Of a stretch of DNA of 64,000 nucleotides, positions 54,119 to 61,800 are shown in pieces. The stretch comes from Echinicola strongylocentroti. Lineage in GTDB: Bacteria; Bacteroidota; Bacteroidia; Cytophagales; Cyclobacteriaceae. The stretch is from NCBI RefSeq assembly GCF_003260975.1, contig NZ_CP030041.1, positions 2,527,001 to 2,591,000 on the forward strand, written 5' to 3'. Under the pieces are notes generated by a model that was given only the letters and a program-made list of their open reading frames with translations, was not told the DNA's origin and ran no database searches. Within the stretch, counting starts at the first letter, position 1. The number at the start of each line of letters is the position of its first letter. Position numbers and translations under genes: made by a program.

Positions 54119-55447
54119 ATGATGAAAAAAACAATTATGATACTGGCCTGGATAACAGGCCTTTTACTTTTATTGGCAGTGGCTCTGCTCACTACGGTAA
54201 ACTGGGATGAGCCAAAGGATCAAGATTATTACGAAAGCTCATTAAAAGCTGTTCAAAACCTCCAACCAACCGAGTCATCTGGCCAAGCATGGATGGCCGG
54301 ATGGGCACAGGTCAATGTAACCCCAAAAGAGCCTGTAGACCTGGTAGGCTATAAGCCTCGTGGTGCCTACGAATTTGTCCAAGACAGCAGCTTTGTCAAA
54401 GCATTGGTCGTAGGAAGCGGAAACCAGCAAGTAGCCTTCTTAAATTATGAGCTGCTGATTGTTCATCCTGCTTTGGCCAAGGCGGTGGAAACCGCAATCA
54501 GCAAAGCCAATATCCCTGTCGATTTGGTGTACTTTACAGGCACTCACACCCACAGTGGCATGGGAGGATATATGCCAGGAATTATGGGCAAGGTTGCCTT
54601 TGGGGGTTATGACGAAAACGTGGTCAGTATGTTGGCAGAAAAATCTGCCCAAGCGATAAAAAAAGCCCTGTCAACGCAGGAATCAGTTACGGTTGCTTAC
54701 CAAAAATACAGCGCCCCGCAGTTTGTGGGTAATCGGTTTATCCCCGACGGCCCCATTGATCCATTTATCCGTCAGCTGGTCTTCACCAAAATAGATGGCA
54801 CCAAAGGCACCTTCTTTACTTACACGGCCCACGCCACCTGCCTCAACAGCAAATTCATGGGGCTTTCTGGCGATTACCCCTATTACCTGACCCAAGACAT
54901 GCTGAACGATTATGCGTTTTCGATGTTTGCAGCCGGGACAGTAGGTAGTCACCAGCCTTTGGCACCTGGAAGGGCTCCCGAGGACATCAAAGTCTATGCC
55001 CAGCAATTGGACAGTCTGATGGAACAGCCTGCGGTCTTCAAAGATACTGTCAAAGGCAACACCCTTCGGCTGGGCACACTGAAACCCCAGCTCCCAGAAG
55101 CTACCTATCGAATAGCGGACAATATCCGCCTCCGCCCATGGGTATTCAATGGCCTCTTCGGGGATACCAATGCGCACTTTGATGCAGTGCAGATAGGAAA
55201 CACCTTGATGATATCCTCAAGTGGAGAAATCTCCGGAATGTTTTATAAAAAATGGGAAGCGCTCGCCAAACAAAAAGACCTAAACCTTATCATCACGTCC
55301 TTTAACGGCGGCTACATGGGCTATATCGTCCCCGATCAATACTATGATCGCGGCTATTTTGAGGCCAGGGATATGAATTGGTTTGGACCGTATAGTGGCT
55401 CATATTATGACATGATCATCACGAACCTTATTCTTGCTGCGGAATGA
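54119..55447 (+). CDS. Neutral/alkaline ceramidase-like exported protein (N-terminal domain)
   Basis: 442 residues with an N-terminal signal anchor (I-M-I-L-A-W-I-T-G-L-L-L-L-L-A-V-A-L-L). The body has the pattern of the neutral ceramidase N-terminal domain: A-G-W-A-Q-V-N-V-T-P near residue 60, Y-F-T-G-T-H-T-H-S-G-M-G-G-Y near 140 (metal-binding histidines) and T-Y-T-A-H-A-T-C-L-N. It would hydrolyse N-acyl sphingoid lipids or a related amide in the envelope; substrate unproven. The ATG follows the toxin stop directly. Its end overlaps the convergent gene at 55428-55805 by 20 bases. Confidence 0.83.
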   Translation: MMKKTIMILAWITGLLLLLAVALLTTVNWDEPKDQDYYESSLKAVQNLQPTESSGQAWMAGWAQVNVTPKEPVDLVGYKPRGAYEFVQDSSFVKALVVGSGNQQVAFLNYELLIVHPALAKAVETAISKANIPVDLVYFTGTHTHSGMGGYMPGIMGKVAFGGYDENVVSMLAEKSAQAIKKALSTQESVTVAYQKYSAPQFVGNRFIPDGPIDPFIRQLVFTKIDGTKGTFFTYTAHATCLNSKFMGLSGDYPYYLTQDMLNDYAFSMFAAGTVGSHQPLAPGRAPEDIKVYAQQLDSLMEQPAVFKDTVKGNTLRLGTLKPQLPEATYRIADNIRLRPWVFNGLFGDTNAHFDAVQIGNTLMISSSGEISGMFYKKWEALAKQKDLNLIITSFNGGYMGYIVPDQYYDRGYFEARDMNWFGPYSGSYYDMIITNLILAAE

Positions 55448-55805
55448 TTTCGAGCACTCCTTCTGGTTTTTTAAACTTAAATGTAGGCATCTTGGCAGGA
55501 TAGTCCTCTGGAAGCACTTTTCTTTTCAGCTTATAGTCCTTATCCATAGGAAGCTGATAGATCGGGAAGTTATGGCCAAAATCGTCCACATGATCATGCA
55601 GGTTAAAGTCTTTAGCAGGATATGAGATGCTACCAAAGCCCATATCTTCAATTGCAGCCCTCAAACTGTCCGCATTAAGTGGCTTTACATGTAAGCTAAA
55701 ACGATCGAAAATAGACTTACCAGTGTCAAATTCTTCCTGAGCGTACAAATTTCCCCCAACGATAAACAGTACACTAGCGATAACAATACATTTAATATTC
55801 ATCAT
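55428..55805 (-). CDS. Small exported protein of unknown function
   Basis: 125 residues, signal sequence ending G-N-L-Y-A-Q, then a mature part with F-G-H-N-F-P-I-Y and several Asp/His/Pro residues. No family is recognised. It overlaps the 3' end of the ceramidase-like gene by 20 bases in convergent orientation, so no shared terminator is present. Confidence 0.6.
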   Translation of the reverse strand: MMNIKCIVIASVLFIVGGNLYAQEEFDTGKSIFDRFSLHVKPLNADSLRAAIEDMGFGSISYPAKDFNLHDHVDDFGHNFPIYQLPMDKDYKLKRKVLPEDYPAKMPTFKFKKPEGVLEIIPQQE

Positions 55806-55868
55806 GTAAAAGTTTAGTATGCTGTAATTTACAAATCATTACGGCATTTGTAAATGGATAAGATGGGG

Positions 55869-55942
55869 TGACAGGGCGAACGCATTTAAAAAGTATCCCA
55901 GTTTGAATATATCTGCCGTTCCTATGGAATTTAGCTTCATAT
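55869..55942 (+). repeat. Family D repeat, copy 2
   Basis: CAGGGCGAACGCATTT ... ATATCTGCCGTTCCTATGG: opposite orientation to the copy at 46291-46363. It lies between the small exported gene and the methyltransferase gene. Confidence 0.5.
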
Positions 55943-55948
55943 GCTTAC

Positions 55949-56572
55949 CTAACTTTTCCTAAAACAAACGGCCTTTATCCAGCCACCTTTATACTTTTCT
56001 TCCTCTCGAAGTGTCCAACCATGTTTTTTAAAAAACTGATAATACGCTGGCAGATCATTCCGAGGATTATCAGTAATTAACCTAAAAAAATGGATCATCA
56101 GCCATTGAAGCCACTGCATAGAGGATTGGTCAAAGAAATCTACCAAAATCCAATGGGCTGACGACTTCGTCCGCTGGTTGATCGCCAAAAACAAGCCATC
56201 AATCTCCTCATCAGACAGGATGTCCAGCAGGTATTGGGTGATCACCCAATCAAAATGTTGGGTCGGTAACCGACTAAAATCTGTTTGATGCAAAAAGACC
56301 ACACGATCCACTTGATTTGGTGTCAGCTGGTTTTTGGCCTTCTGCATCATTTTTTGGGAAGCTTCCACAAAAAAGATTTTCCCTTGGTGGCCGACCCTAT
56401 TGGCCAGCATCGGGAGATTATCACCAGTACCACCTCCAATGTACAGTACCTGCTCCCCCGTCTCCACCATGTCCAAAAACGCATATTTACTTTCCCTGTG
56501 GGCTTTTCCCAGTACAGCCATCGCCAGTCGGTCATAAAAAAACGCCACCTTGTCGTACAGGTTCTTTTTCAT
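55949..56572 (-). CDS. Class I SAM-dependent methyltransferase
   Basis: A 207-residue soluble methyltransferase. The SAM-binding motif is V-L-Y-I-G-G-G-T-G-D-N-L at about residues 36-47, followed by F-V-E-A-S-Q-K-M-M and the catalytic-side D-W-V-I-T-Q-Y-L-L-D. It resembles the UbiE/menaquinone-type fold, but the substrate is unknown. A single gene on the minus strand. The gap 56573-56872 upstream shows no feature. Confidence 0.83.
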   Translation of the reverse strand: MKKNLYDKVAFFYDRLAMAVLGKAHRESKYAFLDMVETGEQVLYIGGGTGDNLPMLANRVGHQGKIFFVEASQKMMQKAKNQLTPNQVDRVVFLHQTDFSRLPTQHFDWVITQYLLDILSDEEIDGLFLAINQRTKSSAHWILVDFFDQSSMQWLQWLMIHFFRLITDNPRNDLPAYYQFFKKHGWTLREEEKYKGGWIKAVCFRKS

Positions 56573-56872
56573 GCCTAAAGTTAAGGGAAAGGGTGGGAAA
56601 GTTAGAAGGTTTGAATGTTGAAAGGTTATTCCTCCATCTAGATAATCATGAAAGAAATAGAACCTGTCTTACGAAGGCTCCTTTCACAAGTGCCCACCAT
56701 ACTACATTCTGTCAACCTTGATAGTTGACCATTCTGGATCGGCCGTAAGGGATATTCGAGAATTATTTCATGAAAATCAGTATAATCCGTGGACAACTCT
56801 CTAATAGTTAGTATAATTGGTACGATAGTGGATGTAACATCCAATCCTATTCACTTTTAACCCAAATACCGT

Positions 56873-58231
56873 ATGAAAAATTTACTCCAGTCCTTTTCGA
56901 GCATCAAGTCACTGATCAAGAACATAGATTTTGCCAAGCTCAACCAGCTTTCCCAGAAGGTAGACCTTAATGAAATGGTAGGTATCGTTTCGCAAATGAG
57001 CGAGTCGGACCTTGCCAAGATGATGAAAATGATGAAAGGTGGTGGCAAAAAAAGGGAGCTTCCGCCGGTAAATGGAGATTTTTATGAATTGGAAAAAACC
57101 TTGGCACCCCACGAGCAAGAGATCGTGGCCAAGGTCCGTGACTTTATGGAAAAAGAGGTTCGGCCGATCGCCAATGAATACTGGAACAAGGGCCATTTCC
57201 CCATGCACATCATCCCTAAGATGGCCGAACTGGGCATTGCAGGATTAACGTATAAGGGCTACGGCTGTCCGGGGCATTCCGCTTTACTTGAAGGGTTCCT
57301 TGCCATGGAGATGGCACGAGTGGACACCTCCATCTCCACCTTCTTTGGCGTACAATCCGGCCTGGCCATGGGTTCTATCTACGTCTGTGGCTCAGAAGAG
57401 CAAAAGCAGGAATGGCTCCCAAAAATGCAAAAAATGGACGTTATCGGTGCCTTTGGATTGACGGAGCCAAAAGTAGGCTCAGGAGTGGCCGGTGGCTTGA
57501 CCACCACCTGCAAGCGAGAAGGGGACGAATGGGTCATCAATGGCCAGAAAAAATGGATCGGCAATGCCACCTTCTCGGATATCACCGTCATCTGGGCCAG
57601 GGACTTGGACGATCAACAGGTCAAGGGCTTCATTGTCCGAAAGGACAACCCGGGTTTTCACCCAGAGAAAATCGAAAATAAAATGGCGCTGAGAACAGTC
57701 CAAAATGCCCTCATCACCATGAAAGACTGCCGCGTTCCGGAAAGTGACCGTCTCCAAAACGCCAATTCCTTCAAAGACACTTCCGAAATTCTCCGCCTTA
57801 CCAGAGCGGGTGTCGCATGGCAAGCCGTGGGCTGTGGACGAGGGGCTTACGAGGCAGCTCTTCGCTATACCAACGAACGAAAGCAGTTTGGAAGGCCCAT
57901 TGCCGGGTTTCAGCTGGTGCAGGACTTACTGGTAACCATGCTGGGGGACCTTACCGCCATGCAGACCATGGTCTACCGCCTATCCAAAATGCAGGACGCC
58001 GGAGAGCTCAAAGACGAACATGCCTCACTGGCAAAGGTGTTCTGCACCCTTCGCATGCGAACTATCGTGGACCACTCCCGTGAGCTGTTTGGCGGCAATG
58101 GCATCCTCTTGGAATACGACATCGCCCGCTTTGTAGCTGATGCTGAAGCCATCTATTCCTACGAAGGCACCAAAGAGATCAATTCCCTCATCGTAGGCCG
58201 TGCGATTACAGGGCACAGTGCATTTGTATAG
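56873..58231 (+). CDS. Acyl-CoA dehydrogenase, glutaryl-CoA dehydrogenase-like
   Basis: A 452-residue flavoprotein. An N-terminal extension of about 65 residues (Lys/Met-rich) precedes the acyl-CoA dehydrogenase core. FAD- and substrate-binding signatures include G-A-F-G-L-T-E-P-K-V-G-S and W-I-G-N-A-T-F-S-D. The C-terminal active-site region reads S-Y-E-G-T-K-E-I-N-S-L-I-V-G-R-A-I-T-G, where the Glu in Y-E-G-T is the expected base and the pattern is close to glutaryl-CoA dehydrogenase. It oxidises an acyl-CoA in catabolism; the exact chain is not determined. No fatty-acid operon lies nearby. Confidence 0.92.
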   Translation: MKNLLQSFSSIKSLIKNIDFAKLNQLSQKVDLNEMVGIVSQMSESDLAKMMKMMKGGGKKRELPPVNGDFYELEKTLAPHEQEIVAKVRDFMEKEVRPIANEYWNKGHFPMHIIPKMAELGIAGLTYKGYGCPGHSALLEGFLAMEMARVDTSISTFFGVQSGLAMGSIYVCGSEEQKQEWLPKMQKMDVIGAFGLTEPKVGSGVAGGLTTTCKREGDEWVINGQKKWIGNATFSDITVIWARDLDDQQVKGFIVRKDNPGFHPEKIENKMALRTVQNALITMKDCRVPESDRLQNANSFKDTSEILRLTRAGVAWQAVGCGRGAYEAALRYTNERKQFGRPIAGFQLVQDLLVTMLGDLTAMQTMVYRLSKMQDAGELKDEHASLAKVFCTLRMRTIVDHSRELFGGNGILLEYDIARFVADAEAIYSYEGTKEINSLIVGRAITGHSAFV

Positions 58232-58292
58232 TGATCAATGGACCGTGAAGGGGCCAAGGAAAAATGCAAAGTTTGGGAATGTCAGTCAGTTG

Positions 58293-59147
58293 CTAGGCAA
58301 CCAAAAAGAGCACAAAAGGAAGCAAATAGGAGGCATCGATCTGACGCCGAACGGCTTCTTTACTGCGTTTACCTCTGAGAAACGCACTTACGTGGATCAA
58401 AAACATGATCGCCAGAATGATCAGGTAGATATAGTAAAAGGAACCTAGCACAAAAAACATTCCCACTAAATATACCAGTTCTACCCACATCAGACCTGTC
58501 AAAAGGCTATGGGTCATGGGAACTCCCAAAACGCTGACAATGGACCCCATTTCATCCCTGCTATCGCTGTCATAATCCATGTAAGCCAGCAAAAGTAGGT
58601 TGAACCAAGCCATTAAAAAATACCCAAAGGCAAAATACCAAAACACCCTCGGTATGCCCTCGTTGGTAAAACGGATCATCGGCACTAGGGTAATGCCGGC
58701 CGTGTAGAAGGCTGCCGTGGTAATCTCTTTCAGGATGGACACCTTCTTGCCGAAGAATTTCATGAAAACGATATTTCCGATGATCACCGTCCCCAGCAGC
58801 ATCCCAAAAGTCATTAAATGTGAGAACTTGATAAAGTCAAAGGCCAATATCACCGCAGTGATCACCACCAATACCAACCAAATCAACAGGGTATTAAAAT
58901 TCACCTGGTGAAACAAGTGCCTGGCAGAACTGGCTCTTCCTTGGATATTACGTGCATCCATCAGATGGTCAAAGGTATAAATGCCCCAGACAGCCAGCGC
59001 CATCAACACATACACCACTGGTGTAAAACTAAGCTCCAGCAAGTGCTGAAAAAAATAGAGTCCTGCACAGGCTCCGAGTACCACGTCCAGCGAAAGCCAT
59101 TGTATATAATTGTAATATTTCTTGAGTCCCTGTGTCTTCACAAACAT
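58293..59147 (-). CDS. UbiA-like membrane protein
   Basis: About 284 residues with eight or nine hydrophobic helices. Two Asp-containing segments resemble those of UbiA prenyltransferases: T-F-D-H-L-M-D-A-R-N in the first cytoplasmic loop (D-x-x-x-D) and Y-M-D-Y-D-S-D-S-R-D in the second. It may transfer a polyprenyl group onto an aromatic or sugar acceptor. The start is the ATG at 59147; the frame upstream to 59162 begins with TTG. It converges with the acyl-CoA dehydrogenase gene. Confidence 0.72.
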   Translation of the reverse strand: MFVKTQGLKKYYNYIQWLSLDVVLGACAGLYFFQHLLELSFTPVVYVLMALAVWGIYTFDHLMDARNIQGRASSARHLFHQVNFNTLLIWLVLVVITAVILAFDFIKFSHLMTFGMLLGTVIIGNIVFMKFFGKKVSILKEITTAAFYTAGITLVPMIRFTNEGIPRVFWYFAFGYFLMAWFNLLLLAYMDYDSDSRDEMGSIVSVLGVPMTHSLLTGLMWVELVYLVGMFFVLGSFYYIYLIILAIMFLIHVSAFLRGKRSKEAVRRQIDASYLLPFVLFLVA

Positions 59148-59233
59148 AAATATACAACTCAAGGAATAGTTTTCGAATGATTCCCTATATTTAACACCAT
59201 TGATTTTAAATTAACACCAAAAAAACCACTAAA

Positions 59234-59869
59234 ATGAAAAAAATCCTTCTTAGCTCCCTATTGCTTTTCAGTATGTTGATCAGTGCCTCGGCCCAATCCC
59301 CGGTTAAGGTCGCCTGTGTCGGCAATAGCATCACGCAAGGCCCCGGTAGGGACCACCCCGATAGCTGGCCGCTGCTGATGCAAAATGTGCTGGGAGATGA
59401 ATACCTCGTGAAAAATTTTGGTGTGAGTGGCAGAACACTCCTTAAAAACGGTGATCACCCCTACTGGGACGAACCGCAGTTTCAAGAAGTCCTTGATTTT
59501 GGTGCTGACATCTTGGTCATCAAACTGGGCACCAACGATTCCAAGCCCCAAAACTGGAAGCACAAAGAGGAGTTTGTCCAGGATTATATTGATATGATCA
59601 CTATTTTCAGGGAAACCATGCCGGATGATGGTGAAGTGTATGTCTGCATTCCTGTGCCGGTATTCAAAGATAATTTTGGCATTACCGAAAGTGTGATGGT
59701 AGATGAAATGCGCCCCATGCTAAAGGAAATCGCCAAAGCTACCAACTCCAAAATGATCAACCTCTACAAACCGCTCAAAAAACACGGTGACCTCTTTGCC
59801 GACGGCGTCCACCCCAACAAAGAAGGCAACCAGCTGATGGCCGAAGCTGTCGCCAAAAAGATCAAGTAA
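59234..59869 (+). CDS. SGNH/GDSL-family exported hydrolase
   Basis: 211 residues, signal sequence ending A-S-A-Q. SGNH blocks are present: V-G-N-S-I-T-Q-G (block I, nucleophile S32), the glycine in block II (F-G-V-S-G-R-T), K-L-G-T-N-D-S-K (block III, Asn) and D-G-V-H-P-N-K-E-G (block V, Asp and His). It is likely an esterase, perhaps a carbohydrate O-acetylesterase, acting in the periplasm. Alone between a divergent UbiA-like gene and a convergent oxidoreductase gene. Confidence 0.91.
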   Translation: MKKILLSSLLLFSMLISASAQSPVKVACVGNSITQGPGRDHPDSWPLLMQNVLGDEYLVKNFGVSGRTLLKNGDHPYWDEPQFQEVLDFGADILVIKLGTNDSKPQNWKHKEEFVQDYIDMITIFRETMPDDGEVYVCIPVPVFKDNFGITESVMVDEMRPMLKEIAKATNSKMINLYKPLKKHGDLFADGVHPNKEGNQLMAEAVAKKIK

Positions 59870-59892
59870 TTGGAGATTGGAAGTTTTTATCT

Positions 59893-59940
59893 CTCTCAGG
59901 GTCGCTAGTGTACATCTTCATACTCTAGCGATCCTGAGAG
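59893..59940. terminator. Long hairpin between convergent genes
   Basis: CTCTCAGG-G-TCGCTAG and CTAGCGA-T-CCTGAGAG form a 16-bp stem with one G-T pair and a 16-base loop. It lies between the SGNH hydrolase and the NAD(P)H oxidoreductase, which converge. A T run is lacking, so it may stop transcription poorly or serve as RNA 3'-end protection. Confidence 0.6.
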
Positions 59941-59964
59941 AAATTCACCAAAAAATAGCTGCTT

Positions 59965-60543
59965 TTACATATTCTTTTGCCCCAGTTTTTCAACCTTACC
60001 CAACCATCTTTCTCTAAACTTATCCTTTGAAAGTCTTATGGGGCCAATGCAGGTGATCCTTACCTTCTTCACTCCTATGAACTTCAATGTCCCCCGTTTC
60101 ATGGCAATATGGCTGGGACTTCCGTTGATCAACCGGTAATACCAAGGTGGTTGGTCCACTGTACAAATGATTCTTGCTGTTTTGCCCGTAAGGCACTTGT
60201 CCCACAGTAAGGAACCCTTTCTTTTCTCAAAGGCAAAACCCGGCAACAGGACACGGTCCAAGAACCCTTTCATCATAGCAGGCACAGATCCCCACCATAC
60301 AGGATACACCCAAACCAAGTGTTCGGCCCATTTCAACTTCTCCTGCGCATCCAATAAGTCTGGTTCAAGTTCCGTCCGCTTTCGATATCCAAATTGCAAG
60401 ATGGGATTGAAATCCAAATCCCTGATGTGGATTTCCTTTACGTCGGCACCTGATTTTTCAGCACCTATCTTATAGGCCTCTGACAATCCAAAACTGTAAC
60501 TCTCCCTGTCAGGATGTCCGTTGATGATCAGTATTTTTTTCAT
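59965..60543 (-). CDS. NAD(P)H-dependent quinone/flavin oxidoreductase (flavodoxin-like)
   Basis: A 192-residue flavodoxin-fold protein of the KefF/MdaB/NQO type: N-terminal I-L-I-I-N-G-H-P-D-R-E-S-Y-S phosphate-binding loop and V-W-V-Y-P-V-W-W-G-S-V-P-A-M-M-K-G-F-L-D-R-V. FMN or FAD cofactor, two-electron reduction of quinones. A Crp/Fnr regulator gene and a cupin gene lie just upstream on the same strand (94 and 18 bases apart), so the three may form one response unit. Confidence 0.9.
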   Translation of the reverse strand: MKKILIINGHPDRESYSFGLSEAYKIGAEKSGADVKEIHIRDLDFNPILQFGYRKRTELEPDLLDAQEKLKWAEHLVWVYPVWWGSVPAMMKGFLDRVLLPGFAFEKRKGSLLWDKCLTGKTARIICTVDQPPWYYRLINGSPSHIAMKRGTLKFIGVKKVRITCIGPIRLSKDKFRERWLGKVEKLGQKNM

Positions 60544-60636
60544 AGGGTTTAAAAAATAGTTTTCAATTTCCTTTCCATTTTCACTTCTTTTTTTTTCAAA
60601 AGTCGTTTAAATGGAAGTCCCATCATTTGATATAGA

Positions 60637-61218
60637 TCAAATTCGGACTTTTGGGCTCCGTATTCTGCTCAAAGTCTCCAAGGTAATTCCCAGGTAAGAA
60701 GCGATATGGGTTAGGGGAATTCTATTGGTGATGTCAGGATGAATGGCCAAAAGGTGCCGATACCTTTCTTCCGCTCTGCTAAACTGAATGGTATCCAATC
60801 GCTCACAGAGCCCCAGCATGGTCTCCGTGACCACTTTACCGATCAACCGCTCAAAATCATGGTACTTTTCAGAAAGACTGTCCACAGTATCTTTTGAAAA
60901 CTCCAATACGGTGGAATCTTCGACAAACTCCACGTAATGAGGGCTTGGTTTATCGCTAAAAAAACTGACCACGGAGGCCATAAATTGATTTTCAAAGGTG
61001 AACCAGTCAGATATGTCCTTCCCGTTTTTCAGATAATAGGCCCTCGAACACCCTTTTACGATCAGGTAACCCTTTTTGGAATATTGCCCTTCACGCACGA
61101 CCACCTCTCCTTTTTTGAAGAACTTGACCTCTGTCCTCGCAATAAATTCCCGCTGACAATCAAGGGATAAGGGAGAATAGACTGCTCCCACCTTGTTCAA
61201 AATGCTTTCTACGTTCAT
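60637..61218 (-). CDS. Crp/Fnr-family transcriptional regulator
   Basis: 193 residues: cyclic-nucleotide-binding-like beta-barrel at about 25-115 (F-K-K-G-E-V-V-V-R-E-G, Y-L-I-V-K-G-C), a long helix, and a C-terminal winged helix-turn-helix (I-P-L-T-H-I-A-S-Y-L-G-I-T-L-E-T-L-S-R-I-R). No Fe-S cysteine set is present, so the ligand is unknown. It lies between the cupin gene and the oxidoreductase gene and is a candidate regulator of both. Confidence 0.92.
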   Translation of the reverse strand: MNVESILNKVGAVYSPLSLDCQREFIARTEVKFFKKGEVVVREGQYSKKGYLIVKGCSRAYYLKNGKDISDWFTFENQFMASVVSFFSDKPSPHYVEFVEDSTVLEFSKDTVDSLSEKYHDFERLIGKVVTETMLGLCERLDTIQFSRAEERYRHLLAIHPDITNRIPLTHIASYLGITLETLSRIRSPKVRI

Positions 61219-61235
61219 TTTAAATATGCTTATGC

Positions 61236-61577
61236 CTACTTATCAATAACTTTGTGCACCCGAGAAGCCGTGTCTTTACTAGACAGCGTCAATCGAACAA
61301 TACTATCTGTTAGTGCGGTCAAATCATGAGGGATATTACTATCCAAGGTTAGAATATCGCCTTTCTTCAGGGAATTGGTTTCTCCTTCAACTCCAAAGTC
61401 GATTTCCCCTTCTATTATATGAACAATTATTGGAAATGGAGCTTTGTGTTCTTTCATACTCTGCCCACGTTTTAAAACAATCCTAATCTCCTTAGAAAAA
61501 GAAGTTTCTAAGATGACCTTAGTGACAATTTTATCGTCATTATATTCTATCTGATCACTAAACGATGATTTTTTCAT
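61236..61577 (-). CDS. Cupin-domain protein
   Basis: A 113-residue single-domain cupin: the G-Q-S-M-K-E-H-K-A-P motif near residues 38-47 (metal-binding His) and G-D-I-L-T-L-D-S-N-I-P-H-D-L-T-A near 78-93 fit the two cupin motifs. Function cannot be told from sequence; it could bind a metal or small ligand. First gene of the cupin / Crp-Fnr / oxidoreductase group. Confidence 0.85.
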   Translation of the reverse strand: MKKSSFSDQIEYNDDKIVTKVILETSFSKEIRIVLKRGQSMKEHKAPFPIIVHIIEGEIDFGVEGETNSLKKGDILTLDSNIPHDLTALTDSIVRLTLSSKDTASRVHKVIDK

Positions 61578-61743
61578 TATTGTTTTTTACGTGGAGCTAA
61601 CACCCAAATTCAACTACCAAGTGTTTGATAGGTTAGTTGTAAATGTATCATTTTTTTGGATGACTAGGCAAAAATGTAGCTATAGAACTGTCAAACTTCA
61701 TTTGACATGAAACAATCCCGGCTTGTGTATTTCCCAAAAAATG

Positions 61744-61773
61744 AAAAAGGCTCCATTTACTGTGGAGCCTTTT
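61744..61773. terminator. Bidirectional terminator after gcvP
   Basis: AAAAGGCTCCA ... TGGAGCCTTTT is an 11-bp perfect stem with a 6-7 base loop. On the minus strand it lies just after the gcvP stop codon. Confidence 0.75.
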
Positions 61774-61800
61774 CTATATAACCTTTTTAGCTACATGACA

